Assembly (NCBI GenBank): GCA_002506175.1
Contig: DAXB01000045.1
Coordinates: forward strand, 1-29,992
Length of the DNA: 29,992 nucleotides
Direction of reading: 5' to 3'
Origin: Methanomassiliicoccaceae archaeon UBA113
Lineage (GTDB): Archaea > Thermoplasmatota > Thermoplasmata > Methanomassiliicoccales > Methanomethylophilaceae
Both the position numbers and the translations under genes were made by a program. The notes below the pieces were generated by a model. It was not told the origin of the DNA. It saw nothing but the letters and a program-made list of their open reading frames with translations, and made no database searches. Position 1 is the first letter of the stretch. Each line of letters begins with the position of its first letter. Positions 21,999-29,957 of this stretch are shown piece after piece.

Positions 21999-23780
21999 TC
22001 AATCGTCTTTGGTGTTTATTTCATACTTTGTCTCAGTACTGAGATTACGCTTAACTCCCGATAGCTTCTCCTCCGGATCAGTAGAGAATCCGAATGTTAG
22101 CTCATAACAGATCGGACAAAGCGTTACATGTGCATTTCCTACCTGAAGAACAGGGAGTGAATCCATCTCAGACATGACATCGTCTTTCTCTTCATCATCA
22201 AGGTTGGACTGCTTGGATACGTACATGTTGTACTCCTCCACAGTCCTCTTGCAGACGAAGCATCTCTCGTCTTCCTTTCCGGCCCTGTACTGGAGAATGA
22301 ACCAGATGGGGACGTAAATGAGCAGGATGACTGCTCCGAGAATGACGGAGAAGGTTCCGTTCTCAATTCCTCCGTTGATGCACCAATATGCGAGACACGG
22401 GATCAAGACGAAGAACTGGTAGCACATCAGGAAGAGTGCTACATAGAACCATCCGCGGGGTGCCTTGAAGGGCCTGGGGAGATCCTTGAATCTGGGGCTC
22501 CTCTTCGACACGACATATGCGAGCATTCCCATTCCTAGAGCGAACGAGAATCCGAATGACGATGCTGCGAGAATCATTCCGACCGATCCGAAGTGGATGA
22601 TTATGATGAAGATGATTCCCATGGCAAACTGGAATGCCATTGCGACGAGCGGCGCTCCGTTCTTGTTGGTGTAGGTGAAGATCTTGGGCATGTTTCCCTC
22701 GTGACCCATGAAGTAGAGAGTCCTCGAGGATCCCAGGAATGCGGTCTGGATAAGCATGACCATTCCTGCGACTAGCAGGACCAATGCTATTATCAGACCG
22801 ATGTCACCGAAGTCATACTGTGCGATCGGGTACAGAGTTGAGATTCCCCATGCATCGATCTGTGCAGGGCTCATCATTCCATATACGACGAAGGGCACGA
22901 TGAAGTAAAGTGCGAGACAGACGAGTCCTGCGGAAACGAGTGCCTTAGGTACATCCTTACCAGGGGTCTTATACTCGGCTCCGTAGGTTGCTGCAGATTC
23001 CCATGCACATGCACACCACTGTGCATATGCAAACATTCCGAAGACCATCAGGAAGTCATGTCCGCTCCAGTTCCATCCGGGCGGAGTGAGGTTGGCTGCG
23101 ATTCTGTCAAGAGAGAATCCAGTCAGCTCTCCTCCTCCGACAGTGAGTCCGAGGAGAGGCATTATTACGACGACGAGCAAGGGAAGGATCGCAATAAGCG
23201 CGAGAATCAATCCGAGCTTTGCTCCTCCGTTGAGTCCCTTCGATCCGACGTAGATGATGGTAGAGAAAATCAGAATACCGAGTAACAACTGGAATACGAG
23301 AGTCATATTCGTATCGAGCGGTGCCATTCCAAGTCCGTACTCAAGGTATTTAGTGATGTAGTCCACAGAAGTACAAGTGAAAATCGGAATAACGGGGGTC
23401 CAGGTAAACCAATACGACCATGCCGTGAAAGCACCGACGAACTTACCTAAACCATATCTTCCTCCATTTGGTTTAGTGAACACTTTCTGAGCGCAACCTC
23501 CGATACCGGGGGTCTCCAATGCAGCGGCCATCTCTCCAATCGCCAGGTTCTGTCCAAATCCCTGTATAACTGAGATGGTCCAGATGAAGATACTCAATCC
23601 CCATGCTGTTCCTGCAATATCATATATTCCTGGTAGAATGAGAATAGGTACACCCATTGCGATGATCATTCCCTGTCTCCAGTCAATGGACTTTACAAGA
23701 CCCGATTCCTGATTATTGGAAGCCATGTCCAAGGACATACTGTTTCCTTCAGCAAGGATCTTGACTCCATGCTTTGCCAT
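21999..23780 (-). CDS. APC-family amino acid/amine permease with Cys-rich C-terminal tail (593 aa)
   Basis: About twelve transmembrane segments with the APC-fold start M-I-I-A-M-G-V-P-I-L-I-L-P-G-I and a conserved G-F-G-Q-N-L-A-I-G-E-M-A-A-A segment. After the last membrane segment a cytosolic tail carries two pairs, C507-x2-C510 and C555-x2-C558, a likely zinc site not usual for this family. The start ATG 23780 has a perfect AGGAGG seven bases upstream; the longer frame to 23810 lacks one. Some methanogen methylamine permeases belong to this superfamily, but the substrate here is unknown. A very AT-rich 460-bp upstream region holds the promoter. Confidence 0.88.
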   Translation of the reverse strand: MAKHGVKILAEGNSMSLDMASNNQESGLVKSIDWRQGMIIAMGVPILILPGIYDIAGTAWGLSIFIWTISVIQGFGQNLAIGEMAAALETPGIGGCAQKVFTKPNGGRYGLGKFVGAFTAWSYWFTWTPVIPIFTCTSVDYITKYLEYGLGMAPLDTNMTLVFQLLLGILIFSTIIYVGSKGLNGGAKLGLILALIAILPLLVVVIMPLLGLTVGGGELTGFSLDRIAANLTPPGWNWSGHDFLMVFGMFAYAQWCACAWESAATYGAEYKTPGKDVPKALVSAGLVCLALYFIVPFVVYGMMSPAQIDAWGISTLYPIAQYDFGDIGLIIALVLLVAGMVMLIQTAFLGSSRTLYFMGHEGNMPKIFTYTNKNGAPLVAMAFQFAMGIIFIIIIHFGSVGMILAASSFGFSFALGMGMLAYVVSKRSPRFKDLPRPFKAPRGWFYVALFLMCYQFFVLIPCLAYWCINGGIENGTFSVILGAVILLIYVPIWFILQYRAGKEDERCFVCKRTVEEYNMYVSKQSNLDDEEKDDVMSEMDSLPVLQVGNAHVTLCPICYELTFGFSTDPEEKLSGVKRNLSTETKYEINTKDD

Positions 23781-24242
23781 TGCTTTTCCTCCTATCAGAT
23801 ACATCCACAATGTATCCTACAGTATTATTATCGATTATGTATATATTTAACATTATCTATTTTTTAACATAATGTTTATATATGTATTTATTAAAAATCG
23901 TGATTCGAACATTTTTTGAATACACATCTATATTTAAATGTAAGGCTTGAAACATCCATTATTTTTAGTTTAATAAGGATAATTTTGTATTTATTATCCT
24001 AATAAAACAAATATCATACCATTTTTACAAATTTTTTATTGAAATAACAATATAATATAATGATTAATCAATTTAATTAATAGTATAGAAGGAAAATATA
24101 AATATGATAAAAAATGAAAAAAGTCTTTACAAAGAAGATATTAAATAGGATTAAGATAAAACAACGATTTAATCATAAAAAAATTAGACAAAAATTGAAT
24201 AAATAAATAATGAAGAAAGGAGGGACATCCCTCCTTAAAGAA
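23781..24242. other. Very AT-rich gene-free stretch upstream of the permease
   Basis: Roughly 85 percent A+T, with no credible ORF. It contains TTAAATATATAC (23838-23849, minus strand), a good TATA box for the permease. Just upstream of that lie inverted repeats AACATTAT (23849-23856) and ATAATGTT (23869-23876) around a 12-base spacer. The asd terminator hairpin is at 24217-24236. Such repeats can arise by chance in AT-rich DNA. Confidence 0.6.
24217..24236 (-). terminator. Hairpin terminator of asd
   Basis: AAGGAGGG (24217-24224) pairs with CCCTCCTT (24229-24236) around ACAT, just after the asd stop at 24243. Confidence 0.8.
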
Positions 24243-25304
24243 TCAAATTATGTTCTTAGCCTTTGCAAGCTCAGCGTTGAGGACCGATCCTCCGGCTCCT
24301 CCCCTAAGGGTGTTATGGGACATGACGAAAGCCTTGTAGTATCCGTTGCCCTGCCTTAGCCTTCCTACTGTGACAGCCATTCCCCTGGCGCGTGCAGGCC
24401 TTCCTGCCATGGCATCGAAAACAGGTTGTGGCCTGTTGTCCTCCTTCCTAACGATGATGGGCTGCTCGGGAGCAGAAGGCAGACCAAGCTTCTGAGGTTC
24501 GCCGCGGAAATTCACAAGACATGCCTCGACCTCTTCGAGAGATGGCTGCTTGTCCATATCCAAAACAAGCGACTCGAGATGACCGTCGACTACGGGCACG
24601 CGTGCACAGTTGGCAATTACCTTGAAAGGAGCATATCTGAAATCCCCGTCTGTATAGCTTCCCAACATCTTTCCGAGTTCGGTCTCCATCTTCTCCTCCT
24701 CATGACTGATGAATGGCACAACGTTCCCGACAGCATCGAGGGAGGGGACTCCGGGATAACCAGCTCCGGAGAGTGCCTGATATGTTGATACGAAAACCTG
24801 CTTCAGTCCGAATGACTTGTCGATGGCAGCCAAAGGTGCGGCGATTCCCGTTGATGAGCAGTTAGCGTTGGTAATGATGAATCCACCGTTCGAGTAGTAT
24901 GACTGATCCTTGATCGCATACATGTGCTCAGGGTTGACCTCCGGGATGAGGATGGGTACATTCTTATCCATCCTGTGGGAACCAGCATTGGTGAAAACAC
25001 CTACGCCTGCCTCAGCGAGCTCGGTCTCAGTAGGCCCTGCGAGATCCGAAGGAATTCCACTGAATGCGATTCTGCAGTTCTGAGCGATCTTCTTGACATC
25101 CATGACCTGGATCTTTGTGTCCATAGTCTCGTCCTTGTACACATGGTCCCTGACTTTGAGGACGTCCGCGAGTTTCTTTCCCTCGGACCTCTCCGATGCG
25201 TACATGCCTTCGATCTCGAAATACGGGTGGTCCTCCAACATCTGGATGAACCTCTGACCGATCATACCGGTCGCTCCAAGAATTGCTACCTGAATCTTGC
25301 TCAT
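24243..25304 (-). CDS. asd: Aspartate-semialdehyde dehydrogenase (353 aa)
   Basis: NADP-dependent reduction of aspartyl phosphate to aspartate semialdehyde, the branch point to threonine, methionine and lysine. The Rossmann motif G-A-T-G-M-I-G-Q at 10-17 and the catalytic C149 in N-A-N-C-S-S-T-G are intact. Q-A-L-S-G-A-G-Y-P-G and the P-V-V-D-G-H segment follow the archaeal/yeast-type enzyme, as does the length. The gene follows the pyl cluster on the same strand but is separated by a terminator hairpin and has its own TATA (TAAATAAAATATAG, 25327-25340). A near-perfect dyad at 25305-25329 lies between that box and the ATG. Confidence 0.96.
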   Translation of the reverse strand: MSKIQVAILGATGMIGQRFIQMLEDHPYFEIEGMYASERSEGKKLADVLKVRDHVYKDETMDTKIQVMDVKKIAQNCRIAFSGIPSDLAGPTETELAEAGVGVFTNAGSHRMDKNVPILIPEVNPEHMYAIKDQSYYSNGGFIITNANCSSTGIAAPLAAIDKSFGLKQVFVSTYQALSGAGYPGVPSLDAVGNVVPFISHEEEKMETELGKMLGSYTDGDFRYAPFKVIANCARVPVVDGHLESLVLDMDKQPSLEEVEACLVNFRGEPQKLGLPSAPEQPIIVRKEDNRPQPVFDAMAGRPARARGMAVTVGRLRQGNGYYKAFVMSHNTLRGGAGGSVLNAELAKAKNII

Positions 25305-25329
25305 AGGGTAACCCCATCTGGGTTATCCT
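25305..25329. promoter_or_regulatory. Inverted repeat over the asd start region, candidate operator
   Basis: AGGGTAACCC (25305-25314) and GGGTTATCCT (25320-25329) match as a 10-bp inverted repeat with one mismatch and a 5-bp spacer. It fills the space between the TATA box and the asd ATG, covering the expected transcription start. A repressor site is more likely than an RNA hairpin, since most of it lies upstream of the expected mRNA start. Confidence 0.55.
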
Positions 25330-25356
25330 ATATTTTATTTATAATAATAAGTGTCA

Positions 25357-25377
25357 AATAGGGGTCGATCCCCTATT
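25357..25377 (-). terminator. Hairpin terminator of the pyl operon
   Basis: AATAGGGG (25357-25364) pairs with CCCCTATT (25370-25377) around TCGAT, two bases after the pylD stop, followed on the minus strand by AT-rich sequence with T runs. Confidence 0.8.
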
Positions 25378-25379
25378 AT

Positions 25380-26186
25380 TCAGTGCATTGAAAACAATGC
25401 ACTGTTGACCGCCATCATGGCTGTTCCTATCTCCAGAGGGTCGTGAATGATGGCTTTCGCCTTCCTCCTCGCCTCCTCATCGAAGTAATGAGGCACACCC
25501 GGTGTCGAAATGACCGCATCCTGCATAATCAGCCTGCCGGGGAAAATAGCCGGCGCCGCATTCAGCACATATTTGTGAACAGACAATGCCTCTTCCACAT
25601 TCTGGAGTGCTTTCACTCCGAACCTCTTCTCGAGCTCCAGAGCTCTCTCGAACCTGATATCGGTGACCGCAACGTTAGCGCCCCATCCTTTCAGGATCTG
25701 GACCGCCTCCGTCCCGACACGACCCGCTCCGATGACCAGGACATCCTTTCCATCCACGCCGTCGGCGGCATTCTTGAGGGCCACTGAGTATCCCATGGCA
25801 GTCCCCCATGAATTGTTTGTATACTGCCTTGTATGTGTGTTGTACGCCATGAAGAGAGGATCATCCGACATCATGATGATATCAGCACCGTCATCGATGG
25901 CCTCCGAGAATCCGAGGACATCCGCATCCTTTGTGACATAACTGTCCATCCCGAGCCTCTTGATTATAGCATCGACCGACTTGGAGAAACCTCCGATGAC
26001 CCCCATTCCTGACGTGATCGGAATGACAGCGACCTTCACCTTTGAGAAATCGACATCATGGTCCACCCCTGCCCCTTCCAGGGACATCTGCTTCACGGTC
26101 TTGCCGCACATCTTCATCAGCCTGGAGTCCAGACTGATAGCGTCGTCCGGTACTCCCTCAATCATGTCAGGTGTCAATCTTGTCAT
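25380..26186 (-). CDS. pylD: PylD, pyrrolysine biosynthesis dehydrogenase (268 aa)
   Basis: Oxidises the PylC product, after which ring closure gives pyrrolysine. N-terminal L-T-P-D-M-I-E-G-V-P-D-D resembles known PylD, and the NAD-binding motif V-L-V-I-G-A-G-R-V-G-T at about 160-170 is intact. The last eight codons form a perfect inverted repeat (25381-25404). ATG 26186 overlaps the pylC stop by one base (TGATG); the longer frame to 26231 lies inside pylC. Length is close to the Methanosarcina protein. The identification rests on the start and on its place after pylC and pylS. Confidence 0.95.
   Translation of the reverse strand: MTRLTPDMIEGVPDDAISLDSRLMKMCGKTVKQMSLEGAGVDHDVDFSKVKVAVIPITSGMGVIGGFSKSVDAIIKRLGMDSYVTKDADVLGFSEAIDDGADIIMMSDDPLFMAYNTHTRQYTNNSWGTAMGYSVALKNAADGVDGKDVLVIGAGRVGTEAVQILKGWGANVAVTDIRFERALELEKRFGVKALQNVEEALSVHKYVLNAAPAIFPGRLIMQDAVISTPGVPHYFDEEARRKAKAIIHDPLEIGTAMMAVNSALFSMH
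25381..25404 (-). repeat. Perfect 10-bp inverted repeat in the last codons of pylD
   Basis: CAGTGCATTG (25381-25390) and CAATGCACTG (25395-25404) flank AAAA. The repeat ends right at the stop codon and is followed at once by the operon terminator, giving two adjacent stem-loops at the mRNA 3' end. Confidence 0.8.
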
Positions 26187-27349
26187 CAGATCATCTCCGG
26201 GGTCCCGTCTAGGAACTCCTCTATGGAACATTCGTCAAGTATTCTCTGGATACATGCTGCCGCTCTGCGGTCCGCATCCTCCTCATCATTTCCTCTTGTT
26301 ATCAGGGTGGCTCTCCACTCCTTCTTACCAGGTTCGTAATCCGTGATTGAATTATCGCATCCAAACAATCCCGGTTCGAATCTGGGTTCTCTAACGGAAC
26401 CGAATATATGCTCTCCGCTGGAGCGGAGCTCTCCATCTTTGAATATTACATGACGGTATACGGACGAACCTCCCGTCGATACGCGGTCTGCCGGTTTACC
26501 GATGGCCGTAGTCATCAGCTCCTCCAAGATGTTTATCCCTGTTGCCGCCTGTATGGCGGCAGGAGTCTGGCTCGGAATACGTGCATCGATCTCAAGCACT
26601 CTGAGACCTTTGGGGGTAAGGATGGCCTCTACATCCATAAGAGCCTTCAGCCCGATGGATTCGGCCACATCCTTTCCGATCCTTCCAAGCAGGATGCAAT
26701 CCTCCTCTGACATTATCGACGGATTGCATTTGACCATCTTGCAGTCGTAGTTGGAATCCAGGCAGACCTCCGTGGTAACATATGACCTGGCTGTACTTCC
26801 GTTTCCGATAACCTCGATGGACACGCTCTTCCCGTGGACGAACTCCTGGATGACAGGCTTATCATTGAGCGACCTCACAATCTCCAATCCCTTCTCGACA
26901 TCAGATTCGTTGTATGCTACGGATACACCTATACTGCTGCTCTGAGATGACGGCTTCACGATGACCGGGAATCCGCAATGAGGATACGGCTGTGGCAAAG
27001 GTACTCCGACCGATGCCATGATCTCGTTTGATCTCAGTTTCGAATTGGATATATTGTATGCTGCAAGATCGAAAAGAAGCGGGACGCCCATAGTGTCCTT
27101 GACAGAATCAAGGAATTTCAGGAGCTCCATCTCCTCGCATGCTGGAATGACCGCATCGCAGGAACTGAAAACCTTCAGCGCACCATCGCGGTCCTTGAGC
27201 GGATCCATGACCACCGGCTCATCGCACAGCGACAACGCCGGGGCTGTCGGCTTCCTATCCATAACCACTGTATGGTATCCAGCAGCCCTGGCCAGAAGCA
27301 CCGCCTCCATACCCTGGAGGGCTCCCCCGATGATGCATATCCTCGTCAA
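26186..27349 (-). CDS. pylC: PylC, 3R-methylornithine-lysine ligase, ATP-grasp (387 aa)
   Basis: Joins 3-methylornithine to the side chain of lysine using ATP. The N-terminus T-R-I-C-I-I-G-G-A-L-Q-G-M-E-A matches the known PylC start. The ATP-grasp core has V-I-V-K-P-S-S-Q-S-S-S-I-G-V near 130-143, and V-L-E-I-D-A-R-I-P-S-Q-T-P near 248-260 supplies the metal ligands. The start is TTG at 27349, supported by that N-terminal match and by GAGG eight bases upstream overlapping the pylS stop. Only 9 bases separate it from pylS, so pylB, which lies between them in Methanosarcina, is absent from this position and from the window. Confidence 0.96.
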   Translation of the reverse strand: MTRICIIGGALQGMEAVLLARAAGYHTVVMDRKPTAPALSLCDEPVVMDPLKDRDGALKVFSSCDAVIPACEEMELLKFLDSVKDTMGVPLLFDLAAYNISNSKLRSNEIMASVGVPLPQPYPHCGFPVIVKPSSQSSSIGVSVAYNESDVEKGLEIVRSLNDKPVIQEFVHGKSVSIEVIGNGSTARSYVTTEVCLDSNYDCKMVKCNPSIMSEEDCILLGRIGKDVAESIGLKALMDVEAILTPKGLRVLEIDARIPSQTPAAIQAATGINILEELMTTAIGKPADRVSTGGSSVYRHVIFKDGELRSSGEHIFGSVREPRFEPGLFGCDNSITDYEPGKKEWRATLITRGNDEEDADRRAAACIQRILDECSIEEFLDGTPEMI

Positions 27350-27358
27350 ATTGATTCC

Positions 27359-28180
27359 TCAGTCGAGTTTGTAACCGTTAAGATACGTGGTGCTCTTTCC
27401 GGTCTTCTTAGCGTTGCTCCTGCCGTTCCTGAGCATGAGAAGACGCTCGAGACCGAATCCTACTCCGGCCCAGGGCTCGTGGACATCGTGTGCGGCATCA
27501 AGCCTGTGAGGTCCGATGGCGCCTGAAGCGACCTCCGTACCGTTTATCTCTACATCCAATGTCTCAACGTACACATCCGATTCCTCACGTGTCGTGGTGT
27601 ATTCCACGCCCACTGCGTCCATTATGTCGCCGATGTACATCTTCAGATGCTCCATGGCATCTCCGTCGGGACCCATCTCGACCAGGTTCAGCATCGTGAA
27701 CTCCTCTAGGTGGGTGGAACTCTTCGATTCCTTTCTGAAACACGATCCAATCTCGAAAATCTTGACGGGTCCGTCTGTATGGTCCCTCAGTTCTCTCATG
27801 ACCTTGTAAAGGTTCATTGCGTGCATGGGCCTGAGCGCTCTCTTGTCATCAATCCAGAAGACCTGTTTGAATAGAGGGTGTTCCTCAGTGATGGTCATCT
27901 TGGCCAATGCGGCCTTGGATACAAAAATGGGTGTATGGACCTCGATGAATCCTCTGGACTTCAGTTTGTCTCTGATCTTGTTCTCAAGATCTGTAAGATC
28001 ATTGTGGGGATTGGCAATCAACTCTTTGATTCCCTTATCGTTTGCTGACTTGAGCTTAGAGAAATTACTTGAGAACTCTTTGTCCCTTGCAGCGGGATCG
28101 TCAAACTCTGCATCCGACCAATCGCTGTCTCCATACTCCATCAGATGCTGGATCTGAGAATCCGTGAACTTTGAACCCAT
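27359..28180 (-). CDS. pylS: PylS, pyrrolysyl-tRNA synthetase catalytic domain (273 aa)
   Basis: Class II synthetase that charges tRNA-Pyl with pyrrolysine. Motif 2 (F-E-I-G-S-C-F-R-K-E) and motif 3 (G-F-G-L-E-R-L-L-M) are intact, and M-L-N-L-V-E-M-G carries the asparagine that reads the pyrrolysine amide. There is no separate N-terminal tRNA-binding domain, as expected for the delta-PylSn class of Methanomassiliicoccales. From memory it is very close to the enzyme of the rumen isolate ISO4-G1; I could not check this. ATG 28180 was chosen; the frame continues upstream but would run through the tRNA gene. It lies 17 bases after pylT and is probably co-transcribed with it. Confidence 0.98.
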   Translation of the reverse strand: MGSKFTDSQIQHLMEYGDSDWSDAEFDDPAARDKEFSSNFSKLKSANDKGIKELIANPHNDLTDLENKIRDKLKSRGFIEVHTPIFVSKAALAKMTITEEHPLFKQVFWIDDKRALRPMHAMNLYKVMRELRDHTDGPVKIFEIGSCFRKESKSSTHLEEFTMLNLVEMGPDGDAMEHLKMYIGDIMDAVGVEYTTTREESDVYVETLDVEINGTEVASGAIGPHRLDAAHDVHEPWAGVGFGLERLLMLRNGRSNAKKTGKSTTYLNGYKLD

Positions 28181-28197
28181 GATATCTACCGTGTTGA

Positions 28198-28268
28198 TGG
28201 CGAAAGGCCGGGGGGTCGAACCCCGCTTACAGGTTTTAGAGACCCGTTTGCTCGCCGGAGCGCCCTCC
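28198..28268 (-). tRNA. pylT: tRNA-Pyl (anticodon CUA)
   Basis: A 71-nt tRNA with CCA encoded. The acceptor is GGAGGGC with GCCTTTC (two G-U pairs) and discriminator G. The D-stem is GCTC/GAGC with a four-base loop CGGC and starts directly after the acceptor with no linker base. The anticodon stem has six pairs, ACGGGT/ACCTGT, around the loop CTCTAAA (anticodon CTA). The variable region is AAG, and the T-stem is CGGGG/CCCCG around TTCGACC. The missing linker, tiny D-loop and six-pair anticodon stem are the known oddities of tRNA-Pyl in this order. Confidence 0.98.
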
Positions 28269-28292
28269 AACATGGGTTAAACTCTGATTTCG

Positions 28293-28305
28293 ATATTTAA
28301 TCTTA
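28293..28305 (-). promoter_or_regulatory. TATA box of the pylT-pylS-pylC-pylD operon
   Basis: On the minus strand AGATTAAATATCG is centred about 28 bases before the first base of tRNA-Pyl (28268). This is the normal archaeal TATA-to-start distance, placing transcription start at or within a few bases of the tRNA 5' end. Confidence 0.65.
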
Positions 28306-28348
28306 TCGAAAAAATATGAGTTATTTTAAATACTTTATATGTAGCTTT

Positions 28349-28470
28349 ATGGCTGCCGGCGGAATCACAGATCAAACTGCATACGGTCGGAATGACCACA
28401 GGGGATGCCGATTGACTGGCCTGCCTACGCCTACATGCCCCCAAGGATGGTTATTCTAGTATATAGAATC
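28349..28470 (+). other. GC-richer island between pylT and ppk2 (possible small RNA)
   Basis: After an AT-rich flank with TATA-like CTTTATATG (28333-28341), about 100 bases are clearly richer in GC. They contain a small hairpin GGTC/GACC near 28390-28402. The stretch ends with ATTCTA (28452-28457) and TAGAAT (28463-28468), a 6-bp hairpin, although AT-rich sequence there could also be the ppk2 promoter. A 36-codon ORF from ATG 28349 ends in TAG at 28457-28459 and has no recognisable family. No known RNA family was identified. Confidence 0.35.
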
Positions 28471-28502
28471 ATATTTATTGAAAAACTCCATTCGAAACAT
28501 TA

Positions 28503-29909
28503 ATGAAAAGCGTTATTCCCAAAAAATTGGCAGTTGACCTGATGCATGTGCAGCACAAGCTATTCGAACAGGATGTTGCCACACTCATCTTATTCGAAGG
28601 GGCCGGCGGAAACGTTATGTCCCGCCTCGTCAACGAGATTATCTCGGCCTTCGAACCAAGAGGGTTGGAATACAGATACAATAATCCTAACGAATTGTCT
28701 TTCGTGATGAATCAGTTCGGACAAGTGCCTCCCGTCGGAAAGATAGCTATCTACGATCGCGGATGGTACAGTAACATAATCGAGGAATCATCTAATGAAA
28801 ACCTTCATGAAATCATCACGATGATCCGTTTCTACGAGCGTTACCTCGCAGACAACAAGGTCAACGTAATCAAGATCTACCTCAATATAGACGGAAAGAC
28901 TCTGAAGAAATACAGCGACTCGTACCCTCTGCCCATAGATAAGAACAAAGGAGGATTCCTCTGTGCAGGCGAGGGAGATTACAAGAAGTATTCGTTCAAC
29001 AACACATCTACAGCCAGCATAATCGAGTCCACCAACTATGCCTACGCACCCTGGTCCATCATAGATGTGGGCGAATTCAAAGAGACTGTCACCAACATCG
29101 CAGAGGTTCTGCTTAACAGGCTTTCCTACAGAGTGGACCACCCCAACGTCCCTGAGGAGCATCAGATTCTCGAGCTCTATCCCAACCCCAGGAAGGAACT
29201 CGATTTCTCCAAGACCCTCTCCCCTGATAAATATGAAGAAGAGCTCGAGAGGCTTCAGCTGAAGCTCGCCAAGCTCCAGATGAAACTCGCTACCAGCAAC
29301 AAGTCCCTCTGCCTCGTTTTCGAGGGGTGGGATGCGGCTGGAAAAGGAGGAACAATCAAAAGAGTGACTAAATGCCTTAATCCCCGCGGATATGATGTAT
29401 TCCCCACATGCGCTCCGACTGCATTCGAGAAGGCACACACCCATCTCTGGAGGTTCGCCCAGAACAAACCCCAACCCGGACACATATCGATCTTCGACAG
29501 AAGTTGGTACGGAAGGATGATGGTAGAGCCTATCGAGGGCTTCTGTACGGAGACAGAGTACTCACGTGCCGGCGATGAGATCAACATGATGGAGTTCATC
29601 TGGAGTCTTGATGACGTGATCGTTATCAAGTTCTGGATCGACATCACATCCGAGGAGCAGCTCGCACGTTTCAATGCCCGCAAGGATGATCCGCTCAAGA
29701 GCTGGAAGCTCACTGACGAGGATTGGCGCAACAGGGAGAAATGGCCAGTATATGAAAAATACGTCAACAGTATGATTGAACAGACCAACACTCCGTACGC
29801 ACCTTGGTATGCGATTCCCAATAACGACAAGAAGACTGGTCGTATCGAGGTTCTGAGGATCATCACTGATACCCTCGAACGCGAACTTAACAAAAAGAAG
29901 AAAGATTGA
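28503..29909 (+). CDS. ppk2: Polyphosphate kinase 2, tandem-domain type (468 aa)
   Basis: Two PPK2 domains in tandem (about 1-230 and 240-468), the layout of polyphosphate:AMP phosphotransferase-type class II enzymes. The C-terminal domain has the full P-loop E-G-W-D-A-A-G-K-G-G at 274-283 and Walker B D-R-S-W-Y-G-R at 332-338. The N-terminal domain keeps D-R-G-W-Y-S at 85-90, but its P-loop reads E-G-A-G-G-N-V-M without the G-K, so it is probably inactive and structural. The enzyme moves phosphate between polyphosphate and AMP or ADP. A charged coiled segment (about 243-262) links the domains. Start ATG 28503 is the first of the frame. It is divergent from the pyl operon. Confidence 0.93.
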   Translation: MKSVIPKKLAVDLMHVQHKLFEQDVATLILFEGAGGNVMSRLVNEIISAFEPRGLEYRYNNPNELSFVMNQFGQVPPVGKIAIYDRGWYSNIIEESSNENLHEIITMIRFYERYLADNKVNVIKIYLNIDGKTLKKYSDSYPLPIDKNKGGFLCAGEGDYKKYSFNNTSTASIIESTNYAYAPWSIIDVGEFKETVTNIAEVLLNRLSYRVDHPNVPEEHQILELYPNPRKELDFSKTLSPDKYEEELERLQLKLAKLQMKLATSNKSLCLVFEGWDAAGKGGTIKRVTKCLNPRGYDVFPTCAPTAFEKAHTHLWRFAQNKPQPGHISIFDRSWYGRMMVEPIEGFCTETEYSRAGDEINMMEFIWSLDDVIVIKFWIDITSEEQLARFNARKDDPLKSWKLTDEDWRNREKWPVYEKYVNSMIEQTNTPYAPWYAIPNNDKKTGRIEVLRIITDTLERELNKKKKD

Positions 29910-29926
29910 TCCTACAAACCCTATTC

Positions 29927-29957
29927 TTGCACGGTCGCAACAATGGCGGCCGTGCAA
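29927..29957 (+). terminator. Hairpin terminator of ppk2
   Basis: TTGCACGG (29927-29934) pairs with CCGTGCAA (29950-29957), followed by TTCTTTTTAG, 18 bases after the ppk2 stop. Confidence 0.8.

Noticed and set aside
24103..24150. Tiny ORF in the AT-rich stretch preceded by GAAGGA and ending in TAG
   Set aside because: Only about 14 codons to TAG, made of low-complexity AT-rich codons; no sign of a gene.
28181..28273. Possible 31-residue N-terminal extension of PylS
   Set aside because: The frame is open only because it reads through the tRNA-Pyl gene; ATG 28180 gives the family start.
28788..29893. Long minus-strand ORFs over ppk2
   Set aside because: Antisense shadows of a strongly recognised PPK2 gene.
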